Below are positions 5,834 to 11,481 of a stretch of DNA of 11,481 bases, in pieces. This DNA comes from an uncultured Clostridia bacterium. Its GTDB lineage: Bacteria; Bacillota; Clostridia; Oscillospirales; CAG-382. The DNA lies in NCBI GenBank assembly GCA_905235695.1, contig CAJOMW010000022.1:1-11481 (forward strand). Reading direction: 5' to 3'. Position numbers and translations under genes: made by a program. Within the stretch, counting starts at the first letter, position 1. Each line of letters begins with the position of its first letter. The notes beneath the pieces are model-generated. The model worked only from the letters and a program-made list of their open reading frames with translations. It was not told the origin of the DNA and made no database searches.

Positions 5834-6603
5834 TAGAACTCAGAGGAATACATAAGGACTTCAACCCCGGGACAATAGACGAAGTGACGCTGTTTGACAA
5901 TTTTGATTTCAGCGTCAAAAAAGGCTCGTTCGTTTCCGTCATAGGCTCCAACGGCTCGGGAAAGACGACGCTTCTGAATCTCGCAAGCGGCTCGATTTCC
6001 CCCGAAAAGGGAAGCATATTCTTTGACGGTAGGGACATAACGAATGTGCCGGAATATAAGAGGGCATCTTTTATAGGCAGAGTGTATCAGAATCCGCAGA
6101 TGGGAACCTGCCCGGATCTTACGATAACGGAAAACATGGCGCTTGCCGACAACAAGGGCAAGAGCTACGGACTAACTCTTGCGGTAAATAAAAAGAGGGT
6201 AGAGTACTACAAAGAGCTTGTAAAAGAGTGCGGAATGGGGCTTGAAAACCGCATGAACGTCAAGGTCGGCGCACTTTCGGGCGGTCAGCGGCAGGCGCTG
6301 GCACTTGTCATTGCAAGCATGACGGACATAAAGCTGCTCCTTCTCGATGAACACACGGCGGCGCTCGATCCGAAGACCAGCGAAAACATAATGATACTCA
6401 CCGACAGGCTTGTCAGGGAGAAGGGGGTAACCACACTCATGGTAACGCACAATCTCCGATTTGCGATAGAATACGGAGACAGGCTCGTCATGATGCACGA
6501 GGGATCCATAGTGCTTGACAAAGAGGGCGAGGAGAAGGAAAACGTGGTTATAGACGACCTTCTGAAGATATTCAATGAGATAAGTATAGAGTGCGGAAAT
6601 TAG
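5830..6603 (+). CDS. trpZ: Tryptophan ABC transporter, ATP-binding protein
   Basis: 257 residues with all ABC ATPase motifs intact: Walker A GSNGSGKTT (39-47), Q-loop Q87, signature LSGGQRQAL (149-157), Walker B LLLLDE (169-174) followed by the D-loop ALDP, and switch histidine H207 in VTHN. The insert GRVYQNPQMGTCPDLTITEN is typical of the ATPases that pair with ABC_sub_bind systems. It should hydrolyse ATP at the inner face of the membrane to drive import through the permease. It starts within the permease stop codon. Length is normal for a single-domain importer ATPase. It contains no Trp. Confidence 0.9.
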   Translation: MIELRGIHKDFNPGTIDEVTLFDNFDFSVKKGSFVSVIGSNGSGKTTLLNLASGSISPEKGSIFFDGRDITNVPEYKRASFIGRVYQNPQMGTCPDLTITENMALADNKGKSYGLTLAVNKKRVEYYKELVKECGMGLENRMNVKVGALSGGQRQALALVIASMTDIKLLLLDEHTAALDPKTSENIMILTDRLVREKGVTTLMVTHNLRFAIEYGDRLVMMHEGSIVLDKEGEEKENVVIDDLLKIFNEISIECGN

Positions 6604-6624
6604 CATATATGCAAAAAGAAAATA

Positions 6625-6680
6625 AGCAGGAACATTTGTCCCTGCTTTTAGGCTGTCGAAAAGGCTCGACAGCCTTTTTA
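6625..6680 (+). repeat. Double-hairpin terminator module, copy 1
   Basis: 56 bp, 50 of 56 identical by my count to copy 2 at 6836-6891. It holds hairpin AGCAGG/CCTGCT plus TTTT, then hairpin GGCTGTCGA/TCGACAGCC plus TTTTT. The similarity may extend weakly to a shared ATCCGAGCGG about 10-20 bp downstream (6686-6695 and 6903-6912). Confidence 0.85.
6651..6679 (+). terminator. Terminator of the trpXYZ operon
   Basis: A perfect 9-bp stem (GGCTGTCGA 6651-6659 with TCGACAGCC 6666-6674) is followed by five T, 48 bp after the trpZ stop. A preceding hairpin (AGCAGG 6625-6630 with CCTGCT 6641-6646, then TTTT) could act as a first terminator. Confidence 0.88.
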
Positions 6681-6706
6681 AATTTATCCGAGCGGCTTTG
6701 CTGCCA

Positions 6707-6794
6707 TTCCCCAAAGGGGAAGGCACTCTATGCGCCGCCAACCATTGGCTTCCCCTTGAGGGGAAGCTGTCAGCGCAAGCTGACTGATGAGGTG
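6707..6794. repeat. Palindromic intergenic repeat element
   Basis: Three small perfect inverted repeats in a row: TTCCCC-AAA-GGGGAA (6707-6721), CTTCCCC-TTGA-GGGGAAG (6749-6766) and GTCAGC-GCAA-GCTGAC (6769-6784), followed by TGATGAGGTG. From memory, the 6748-6794 part resembles a high-copy intergenic repeat of gut Clostridia with the pattern CTTCCCC...GGGGAAG, stem-loop, TGATGAGG. I cannot confirm copy number here because only one copy lies in the window. It carries no ORF and may be a REP/MITE-like element. Confidence 0.6.
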
Positions 6795-6835
6795 AAATAA
6801 TTAAAATCGTTAGATTTTTATCCCTTCTCCAACAA

Positions 6836-6891
6836 AGCAGGAACATTCGTCCCTGCTTTTAGACTGTCGAAAAAGTCCGACAACCTTTTTA
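6836..6891. repeat. Double-hairpin terminator module, copy 2
   Basis: Second copy of the 56-bp module. The first hairpin (AGCAGG/CCTGCT) is intact; the second has lost pairing through base changes (GACTGTCG against CGACAACC). On the minus strand the first hairpin is followed by TTTGTT, so this copy could help terminate the parA transcript that converges from the right. Confidence 0.8.
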
Positions 6892-6948
6892 TATTGAAGT
6901 TCATCCGAGCGGCGGTGCGAAGACGCGAGCGAACAAACATGAACTTGC

Positions 6949-6967
6949 CGAAAAACACGGTTTTTCG
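6949..6967 (-). terminator. Possible terminator hairpin just past parA
   Basis: CGAAAAAC (6949-6956) pairs perfectly with GTTTTTCG (6960-6967) around a 3-nt loop, 6 bp beyond the parA stop codon. The stem is A/T-rich and no separate T-tract follows on the minus strand, so it may be only a weak terminator. A wider inverted repeat, AAGTTCAT (6897-6904) and ATGAACTT (6939-6946), lies beyond it. Confidence 0.4.
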
Positions 6968-6973
6968 ACAAAC

Positions 6974-7750
6974 TTATTTACCGCATCTCTCGATAAGCTC
7001 TTTAGCGATCTCCGTATACGCCGCCGCACCCTTAGAGTACTTGTCAAAGTATATAGCCGGCATACCGAAGCTCGGCGCTTCAGAAAGCCGCACGTTTCGA
7101 GGCACGGGCGTTTTGTATATCTTGTCCGGGAAGTGCTTCTTCAGCTCCTCGAGCACCTGCATTGTGAGATTCAGTCTTCCGTCGTACATCGTAATGATCA
7201 CGCCGGAGAAAACAAGACGCTGATTGTACAGCTTTTTTATCTGAGAAATCGTGAGCGTGAGCTGGCTCAGCCCTTCGAGCGCAAAGTACTCGCACTGCAT
7301 GGGGACTATCACTTCATCAGCGGCGCTCAGGGCGTTTATAGTGAGCAGACCGAGCGATGGAGGACAGTCTATGAGTATGTAATCGTAGTCTCCTCTCAGC
7401 ATATCGAGCTTGTCTTTCAGCCTGTATTGGCGACGCTCTGCGTCTACAAGCTCTATCTCGGCCCCGGCAAGGGATATGTTTGAAGGCATTACGTCAAGCC
7501 CCTCGAATTTTGTGTGGGATATGCAAGAGTAGGGATTTTCACCCATTATGGCTTCGTAAGCAGTGCTTGCGCTCTGCTTCGATACGCCGACACTGCTCGA
7601 GGCGTTTCCCTGCGGATCAAAGTCCACCAGAAGCGTCTTCTTGCTTTGTGCGCCGAGACACGCCGCTATATTGACGGCAGATGTGGTCTTTCCGACTCCG
7701 CCTTTCTGATTGGCAAATGCTATTATTTTTGATTTGTTTATGTCTGACAT
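6974..7750 (-). CDS. ParA/Soj-family ATPase
   Basis: 258 residues. The N-terminus carries the deviant Walker A KGGVGKTT (16-23), the A' motif LLVDFDPQGN (40-49), and Walker B ILIDCPP (125-131). Then come CEYFALEGLSQL and the DNA-contact region VPRNVRLSEAPSFGMP (216-231). There is no N-terminal HTH, so it is the short chromosomal Soj type, not the plasmid P1-type. Such ATPases bind DNA when ATP-bound and are usually stimulated by ParB bound to parS to move or organise DNA. No parB follows; the next downstream sequence is the terminator and repeat region. It begins 17 bp after the gdpP stop with GGAG 9 nt before the ATG, so it is the last gene of the DUF2232-gdpP operon. It could be the genome's main Soj displaced from parB, or a paralogue with another cargo. 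Confidence 0.85.
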   Translation of the reverse strand: MSDINKSKIIAFANQKGGVGKTTSAVNIAACLGAQSKKTLLVDFDPQGNASSSVGVSKQSASTAYEAIMGENPYSCISHTKFEGLDVMPSNISLAGAEIELVDAERRQYRLKDKLDMLRGDYDYILIDCPPSLGLLTINALSAADEVIVPMQCEYFALEGLSQLTLTISQIKKLYNQRLVFSGVIITMYDGRLNLTMQVLEELKKHFPDKIYKTPVPRNVRLSEAPSFGMPAIYFDKYSKGAAAYTEIAKELIERCGK

Positions 7751-7767
7751 ATATCTGTGCTCCGTAA

Positions 7768-9765
7768 TTATTCGTTTTCGGCAAAGTAGTCGTCGATCTC
7801 TTTCTTGAGCTTTTTGAGCGCTTCGGTGAGAGTTGTGTTTTCAAGCTGTGCGCCGGCAGAATCGTAATGCCCGCCGCCGCCGATTTTTTCGAGAATGAGC
7901 TGGACGTTTATCGTTCCGTCGGAACGTGACGAAATATGAACGTCGCCGTTTATGCGGCACATGACGAACGATGCGCAGACGTTTTCAATGTTGAGCAGTC
8001 TGTCCGCCGTCTTTGAGGCAGGCACCCTGTCCTTTACATCGGCAGGCTCTTCGCTTACCGATATGGCTATCTTTTCTCTGTATATGTGTATGTTGTTCTC
8101 AAACACTGCCTCGCGGTTGAAATCCTCGAGCGGAAGGCTGAACAGCTTCATGACGTCGTAAGGGCTTGCGCCTTCGCTTCTAAGATACTGTGCCGCACTG
8201 AAGGTGCGAACGCCTGTGTTTTTGGTGAACTGCTTTGTGTCGAGCACTATTCCTGAGAGCAGGAGGTTTGCCTCGGCGCGCGTGAGAGTGCCGGGAGGCG
8301 TCATCTGCTCGAGAATCTCGCTCATAAGCTCGGACGCCGACGAAGCCGACGGCTCTATATACGTCAGGCGCGGCTCGACTTCAAACTCCGCAGTCTTTCT
8401 GTGGTGGTCTATTATAACTATTGATTTAGCCGTGCCGAAAAGCTCCGGCACCTCAAAATTCTTGACGTTGTTTACGTCGCACACCACGAGAAGCGTATCC
8501 GAGCGTATAAGCTCGCCCGCCATTTCACGGTCAACGAACAAATCGTCGTACTCGCCGTGCTGGCTTCTCAGACTGTCAAATATCCTTTTCAGATTGTAGT
8601 CGTGAATGTTGACTATCACGTTTACCGGAACCCCGAGATATTTTGCTATCCTCGATACGGCAACGCAAGAGGCTATGGAGTCGTGGTCGGCGTATTTGTG
8701 TCCCATGACGATGACGTTTCCGCTCTGACTCATCAAATCCCCGAGCTCGCCGGCTATAACTCTTGAGCGCACCTTGGTCTTTTTCTGTATAGACTTTGAG
8801 CGTCCGCCGTAGTAGTTGACGGATTCTGCCTGCTTGAGCACCGCCTGATCGCCGCCTCTCTGCTGGGCAAGCTCAAGTGCTCCTCTCGCCGCACGCTCCT
8901 TTTCAAGGAGGCTTCCCTCAACCATAGAAACGCCTATCGACGCGGTAAAGCGCATTACCGTTCCGTCTATGACTATCTCGCGTATCTTGTCGAGAAGATC
9001 GAATTTGTTTTCGTTGAGCTTTTGGAAATATCTCTGCTCAAAGATTATGACGTATTTGTCCTTGTCATATTCCTTGATAATTCCGCCTATCGACGCCGCC
9101 CACTCGTCTATCGTGCTTCCGATGGAGGCAAGTGCGGAGCGCTGTTTGTCCTGTACGGGCTTTACCGCTTCGTCAAAGTTGTCTATTGCTACGAATGCGA
9201 CCATTACCGATTTCATTTCTATTTCGCTCTTCAGCTTTTTTATCTCGGTCTTATCGTTCCATACCGTTATGCAGTGCTCTTTGCCGGAGGATACCGTCTT
9301 GTAGCAGTTTACCTCGTAATCTGTGCCGCCGAGAGTTACCGGTATAGGCTCCGAGCTGTCGCGCAGCAGCCGGGAAGCGGAGAGGGAAGCGCCAAAACTA
9401 TCCGAGAGCTTCTTTCCGTAAAGAGTGCCCTTTCCGTCCGCCGCAGCGAGAAACGCCTTGTTGTACCACTCTATCTCACCATTTTCGTTTACTATTGCGA
9501 CCGGACTTTCAAGCGCAGTTACAAAGCTCAGAGTTATTCCCGAAAGAAGCGGGCTGTCATTTGAAAGCGCCGATTTCTTTATCTTTCGCCACTCAATAAA
9601 AAGATTGACGAGAAGGAACAGCACGGTAAGCAAAGCGCCTATGACGGTGAGCAGCCTGTCTCCTCTTGCCGCACACGAGAGCGTGTACACTACAAGGATT
9701 ATCAGGCCAGTTATAACGCTTTTTTTCTTTATGAATTTCAGGAGTAATTCTTTTATCTGCGTCAT
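7768..9765 (-). CDS. gdpP: GdpP-type c-di-AMP phosphodiesterase (DHH/DHHA1)
   Basis: 665 residues with the standard GdpP/YybT layout: two N-terminal membrane helices (about 17-31 and 38-56), a PAS-like domain (about 78-170) that in homologues binds haem, a degenerate GGDEF domain (about 185-310), a DHH domain (about 345-515) and DHHA1 (about 560-655). Metal ligands of the DHH core are present: H356, D360 and D362 in MGHKYADHDS, D430, the D453-H454-H455 triad, and D509. DHHA1 has the GGGGH substrate motif at 629-633. The GGDEF domain lacks a clear GG(D/E)EF motif, as in other GdpP proteins. Known members cleave c-di-AMP to pApA, affecting osmotic balance, cell wall stress and beta-lactam tolerance. 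The gene follows the DUF2232 gene by 39 bp with AAAGGA as ribosome binding site. No rplI follows, unlike in Bacillus. Confidence 0.93.
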   Translation of the reverse strand: MTQIKELLLKFIKKKSVITGLIILVVYTLSCAARGDRLLTVIGALLTVLFLLVNLFIEWRKIKKSALSNDSPLLSGITLSFVTALESPVAIVNENGEIEWYNKAFLAAADGKGTLYGKKLSDSFGASLSASRLLRDSSEPIPVTLGGTDYEVNCYKTVSSGKEHCITVWNDKTEIKKLKSEIEMKSVMVAFVAIDNFDEAVKPVQDKQRSALASIGSTIDEWAASIGGIIKEYDKDKYVIIFEQRYFQKLNENKFDLLDKIREIVIDGTVMRFTASIGVSMVEGSLLEKERAARGALELAQQRGGDQAVLKQAESVNYYGGRSKSIQKKTKVRSRVIAGELGDLMSQSGNVIVMGHKYADHDSIASCVAVSRIAKYLGVPVNVIVNIHDYNLKRIFDSLRSQHGEYDDLFVDREMAGELIRSDTLLVVCDVNNVKNFEVPELFGTAKSIVIIDHHRKTAEFEVEPRLTYIEPSASSASELMSEILEQMTPPGTLTRAEANLLLSGIVLDTKQFTKNTGVRTFSAAQYLRSEGASPYDVMKLFSLPLEDFNREAVFENNIHIYREKIAISVSEEPADVKDRVPASKTADRLLNIENVCASFVMCRINGDVHISSRSDGTINVQLILEKIGGGGHYDSAGAQLENTTLTEALKKLKKEIDDYFAENE

Positions 9766-9804
9766 TTTCCAAAATTCCTTTCAGTATTTCTGAAAATTAA
9801 ACGA

Positions 9805-10839
9805 TTAGTTTTTTCCGAGCGCCCTGCGAGATTCGGAGTACGCCCCGGCACACGCGAGTATTATCATTACAGCGTCTGCTCCGAGCAGCAGCGCCGCACC
9901 GAGCGAAGACGCAGCAATTATCACAACGGGCGCCGCCTTGCCCTTGAGCTTTTCGCTCAGCTTTTCGTACAGGAAAACTATTCCGCGCACCATAAAAGGC
10001 ACGGTTATTATCTGAGTCAGATTCAAAAGCGCACCGGTCAGTACGGTGTTGTTAAAAAAGAACATAACTATAAGATACGCCACATACGACAGGTAGAACA
10101 TCGCAACGCTGACGCCCGAAAGTCTGAACCTCCAGCTGCGCTCGGAGAGACATTTTTCTTCAAGATGGGTTATCCTGAGCAGCGGTCTGTACAGCAGAAC
10201 TGTTATGCCGCCGAGTGCCATTGCGTAGTACGCAATAAGGCTCGGAAAGTACAGCTTTATCGAGTATTCTATGCTTTCCGCAACGTATTGGATAGCGGAG
10301 TCGATCTCGGCAGCGTAGGGAGTCTGCTGTGCTGCGCCGCTGAGTATTTCGTAATATGCGCCGGAGAAATTCTCGGCGATTTTGTCCACGGATTCTCCTA
10401 TTGCCGACAGTGAAAAGCTCCCTGCTGCGGCGTATACGGCAATGCATATTACCGCAAAGGTGTATATCGCAGATATAAACGACGAAACGGCAAACGTGAC
10501 GCTCTTTTGCGCCTTCTTTTTGCAGAGGATGCGGAGTGCAATTCCGAGAACAAATGCAAAGAGAACATCCGCCACTGCCGACAGAAAAAGCGGATCGCCT
10601 CCTGTCAGAAAATAAGACATGACTGTCGAAGCGACGCCGAATATTGCCGCAATAAAAGAGTAAGACGGCGAATCACTGCCGAGAATGACGGAAAAAACGC
10701 AGGCGAACAGCGGTATAACGATTATCTTCAGAATTGATAAGGAGGCTGAACGCAAAGCGGTCGGTATCAAAAGAATGAGAACGCAGGCAACTGCGCACAA
10801 AGCGGCGTAAGGCGCTTTTTTAGTGCTGTTTTCGTCCAA
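9805..10839 (-). CDS. DUF2232 (YybS-like) integral membrane protein
   Basis: From the TTG at 10839-10837 the protein has 344 residues: a short polar N-terminus (DENSTKKAP) and about eight hydrophobic segments. The central LYFPSLIAYYAMALGGITVL, followed by a basic loop and further helices, fits the DUF2232/YybS family, a predicted multi-spanning membrane protein commonly placed upstream of gdpP in Firmicutes. Its biochemical role is unknown. I chose TTG because GGGGGG (10852-10847) lies 7 nt upstream at normal spacing, and because a sigma-A promoter lies inside the longer reading frame that would start at 10941. The extra 34 residues of that longer frame are therefore unlikely to be translated. 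It is the first gene of the operon with gdpP and parA. Confidence 0.8.
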   Translation of the reverse strand: MDENSTKKAPYAALCAVACVLILLIPTALRSASLSILKIIVIPLFACVFSVILGSDSPSYSFIAAIFGVASTVMSYFLTGGDPLFLSAVADVLFAFVLGIALRILCKKKAQKSVTFAVSSFISAIYTFAVICIAVYAAAGSFSLSAIGESVDKIAENFSGAYYEILSGAAQQTPYAAEIDSAIQYVAESIEYSIKLYFPSLIAYYAMALGGITVLLYRPLLRITHLEEKCLSERSWRFRLSGVSVAMFYLSYVAYLIVMFFFNNTVLTGALLNLTQIITVPFMVRGIVFLYEKLSEKLKGKAAPVVIIAASSLGAALLLGADAVMIILACAGAYSESRRALGKN

Positions 10840-10871
10840 AGCACAACCCCCCTTTTTAAATTTATAGTAAT

Positions 10872-10900
10872 ATTGTATCACATATAGCTCTTTTTTGCAA
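10872..10900 (-). promoter_or_regulatory. Sigma-A promoter of DUF2232-gdpP-parA
   Basis: On the minus strand, TTGCAA (10900-10895) and TACAAT (10877-10872) are 17 bp apart; TATG one base after TATA in the spacer adds an extended, A/T-rich context. Predicted start near 10865, about 26 bp before the TTG start codon. Confidence 0.75.
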
Positions 10901-10970
10901 CAATTATTTATTTTCGTCGAAAATATTGCCGGCAACCACAAAAAGGCATCCGATTATTAAATGAAAACAA

Positions 10971-11000
10971 AAAATATCAGAAAATATCGGAAAATATCAG
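10971..11000 (+). repeat. Three tandem 10-bp A-tract repeats upstream of the tRNA promoter
   Basis: AAAATATCAG, AAAATATCGG, AAAATATCAG in direct tandem, ending 9 bp before the -35 box. The A-tracts recur every 10 bp, about one helical turn, and continue into a fourth A-run (11001-11006). The position fits an UP element or a curved-DNA activator of a strong stable-RNA promoter. Confidence 0.8.
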
Positions 11001-11009
11001 AAAAAACTG

Positions 11010-11038
11010 TTGACAAATAATTTCTTTTATGATACAAT
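11010..11038 (+). promoter_or_regulatory. Sigma-A promoter of the tRNA-Glu genes
   Basis: TTGACA (11010-11015) and TACAAT (11033-11038) with a 17-bp A/T-rich spacer; the first tRNA starts 16 bp downstream of the -10 box. No GC-rich discriminator follows the -10 (AATAAAGC), so I see no clear stringent-control signature. Confidence 0.88.
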
Positions 11039-11054
11039 AATAAAGCTTTGAAAC

Positions 11055-11129
11055 GGCCCCTTGGTCAAGCGGCTAAGACATCGCCCTCTCACGGCGAAAA
11101 CGGGAGTTCGATTCTCCCAGGGGTCACCA
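11055..11129 (+). tRNA. tRNA-Glu (anticodon CUC)
   Basis: 75 nt with encoded CCA. The acceptor stem GGCCCCT pairs with AGGGGTC (one G-U); anticodon stem TCGCC/GGCGA holds loop CTCTCAC with CTC at 11088-11090; the T arm is CGGGAGTTCGATTCTCCC. It decodes GAG. It is very similar to the following tRNA gene. Confidence 0.95.
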
Positions 11130-11130
11130 G

Positions 11131-11156
11131 AAAAAAGCGCCTTTAGGCGCTTTTTT
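11131..11156. terminator. Intrinsic terminator between the two tRNA-Glu genes
   Basis: AAAAAAGCGCC-TTTA-GGCGCTTTTTT, starting 2 bp after the first tRNA. The A and T flanks make it bidirectional. Only 21 bp separate it from the next tRNA gene. Confidence 0.88.
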
Positions 11157-11177
11157 CAATGATAACACTCTTTTTTC

Positions 11178-11252
11178 GGCCCGTTGGTCAAGAGGTTAAG
11201 ACACGGCCCTTTCACGGCTGTAACATGGGTTCGATTCCCGTACGGGTCACCA
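11178..11252 (+). tRNA. tRNA-Glu (anticodon UUC)
   Basis: 75 nt with encoded CCA. Acceptor stem GGCCCGT/ACGGGTC (one G-U); anticodon stem CGGCC/GGCTG with loop CTTTCAC and anticodon TTC at 11211-11213; T arm with GGTTCGATTCC. It decodes GAA and probably GAG. It has no promoter of its own that I can find in the 48 bp between the tRNA genes. Confidence 0.95.
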
Positions 11253-11325
11253 ACCGGGAGCCAAGCGAACACAGAAACACTGTTTTTTATAAGCGTGATT
11301 TTTGTTTTCGAATTTTGGCTTAAAT

Positions 11326-11348
11326 GAAAAAAGCGGCATAAAGCCGCT
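11326..11348 (-). terminator. Hairpin terminator, minus strand
   Basis: AGCGGC (11332-11337) pairs with GCCGCT (11343-11348); on the minus strand the hairpin is followed by TTTTTTC, which fits termination of transcription coming from beyond the right edge. On the plus strand it may help end tRNA transcripts, but no T-run follows there. Confidence 0.65.
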
Positions 11349-11355
11349 CAGACTT

Positions 11356-11374
11356 CTGACAAAGCATAAGTCAG
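11356..11374. repeat. 19-bp hairpin core shared with 585-603 (inverted copy)
   Basis: CTGACAAAGCATAAGTCAG, identical to the minus strand of the left-end terminator core. Its outer stem is shorter than in the left copy (5 bp against 13 bp). Confidence 0.75.
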
Positions 11375-11457
11375 TTAGTTTGGGAGCTGTAGCAAAACGA
11401 TTGAAAAAAACGAATTGCCTACAGCTCCGATTTTATACTCAAAAAGGCAAAAAAGCG

Positions 11458-11480
11458 CAAAAAAACACCCCGAAAGGGTG
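11458..11480 (-). terminator. Terminator of an off-window minus-strand gene
   Basis: CACCC (11466-11470) pairs with GGGTG (11476-11480); reading the minus strand, the hairpin is followed by at least seven T. It suggests a minus-strand gene ends just right of the window. Confidence 0.65.
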
Positions 11481-11481
11481 C

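Larger units (their letters stand above)
11253..11481. other. Gene-free stretch with several hairpins
   Basis: No ORF or RNA gene is supported in these 229 bp. From left to right I see: a wide inverted repeat AGCCAA (11259-11264) / TTGGCT (11315-11320) enclosing a small ACAG/CTGT hairpin followed by six T; the hairpin at 11332-11348; the CTGAC/GTCAG hairpin at 11356-11374; a 10-bp inverted repeat GGAGCTGTAG (11383-11392) / CTACAGCTCC (11419-11428); and the hairpin at 11466-11480. Confidence 0.6.

Noticed and set aside
6707..6794. Insertion sequence
   Set aside because: There is no transposase frame, and the unit is under 100 bp with internal palindromes; a REP/MITE-like repeat is the most that can be claimed.
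6591..6800. Short plus-strand frame over the intergenic repeats
   Set aside because: It runs through terminator hairpins and the palindromic repeat, with no ribosome binding site after trpZ and no protein-like pattern.
10971..11000. CRISPR-like or iteron-like tandem repeat
   Set aside because: The units are only 10 bp, directly adjacent with no spacers, A-rich, and immediately upstream of a tRNA promoter; a DNA-bending or UP element is simpler. No replication initiator gene is near.
11178..11252. tRNA-Glu as an integration (att) site for a mobile element
   Set aside because: No integrase gene follows within the window and I found no repeat of the tRNA 3' end other than the neighbouring paralogous tRNA. 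The region beyond the right edge is not visible.

Overview
The window looks like chromosomal DNA of a low-to-moderate GC Gram-positive bacterium in class Clostridia. The order Eubacteriales/Oscillospirales is my guess, not proven. Supporting signs are near-consensus sigma-A promoters with 17-bp spacers, strong AAGGAG-type ribosome binding sites, a T-box leader, a DUF2232-GdpP gene pair, CCA-encoding tRNA genes, and a palindromic intergenic repeat of a type I recall from gut Clostridia. No phage, transposase or CRISPR genes are visible. The window reads as core chromosome with some repeat and terminator traffic.

Layout. (1) 1-216 is the 3' end of a secreted protein with a copper-amine-oxidase-N-type stalk repeat, followed by a terminator. 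(2) 351-575 is an orphan C-terminal piece of a RadC/JAB-domain gene, almost certainly a remnant. (3) On the minus strand, 3236 down to 577 is a three-gene operon with its own promoter: hflK, hflC and a RimJ/RimL-like GNAT acetyltransferase, ending in a strong hairpin terminator. (4) On the plus strand, 3301-6679 is a tryptophan import operon. It has a sigma-A promoter, a T-box riboswitch with a UGG (Trp) specifier, a possible short leader ORF, then a lipoprotein binding protein (trpX), a permease (trpY), an ATPase (trpZ) and a terminator. (5) 6604-6973 has no gene but holds two copies of a 56-bp double-hairpin terminator module flanking a palindromic repeat. (6) On the minus strand, 10900 down to 6974 is an operon of a DUF2232 (YybS-like) membrane protein, the c-di-AMP phosphodiesterase gdpP and an orphan ParA/Soj ATPase. 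(7) On the plus strand, 11010-11252 holds two tRNA-Glu genes (CUC then UUC anticodons) behind a strong promoter with three phased A-tracts, with an intrinsic terminator between them. (8) 11253-11481 has no gene but several hairpins, at least two of them reading as terminators for an unseen minus-strand gene to the right.

How it works together. The best-supported unit is the T-box/trpXYZ system: uncharged tRNA-Trp should stabilise the antiterminator and switch on tryptophan import. The three transporter proteins contain only one Trp in 900 residues, which fits a protein set that must be made when Trp is scarce. A possible extra layer (an 11-codon ORF with one Trp codon overlapping a hairpin) lies between the T-box terminator and trpX. 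The gdpP operon links c-di-AMP turnover with a ParA-type ATPase that has no ParB next to it. I see no clearly novel multi-gene system. The points most worth a second look are the compound trp leader, the Trp-poor transporter, the duplicated terminator module, the terminator between the tRNA genes, and the ParA in the gdpP operon.
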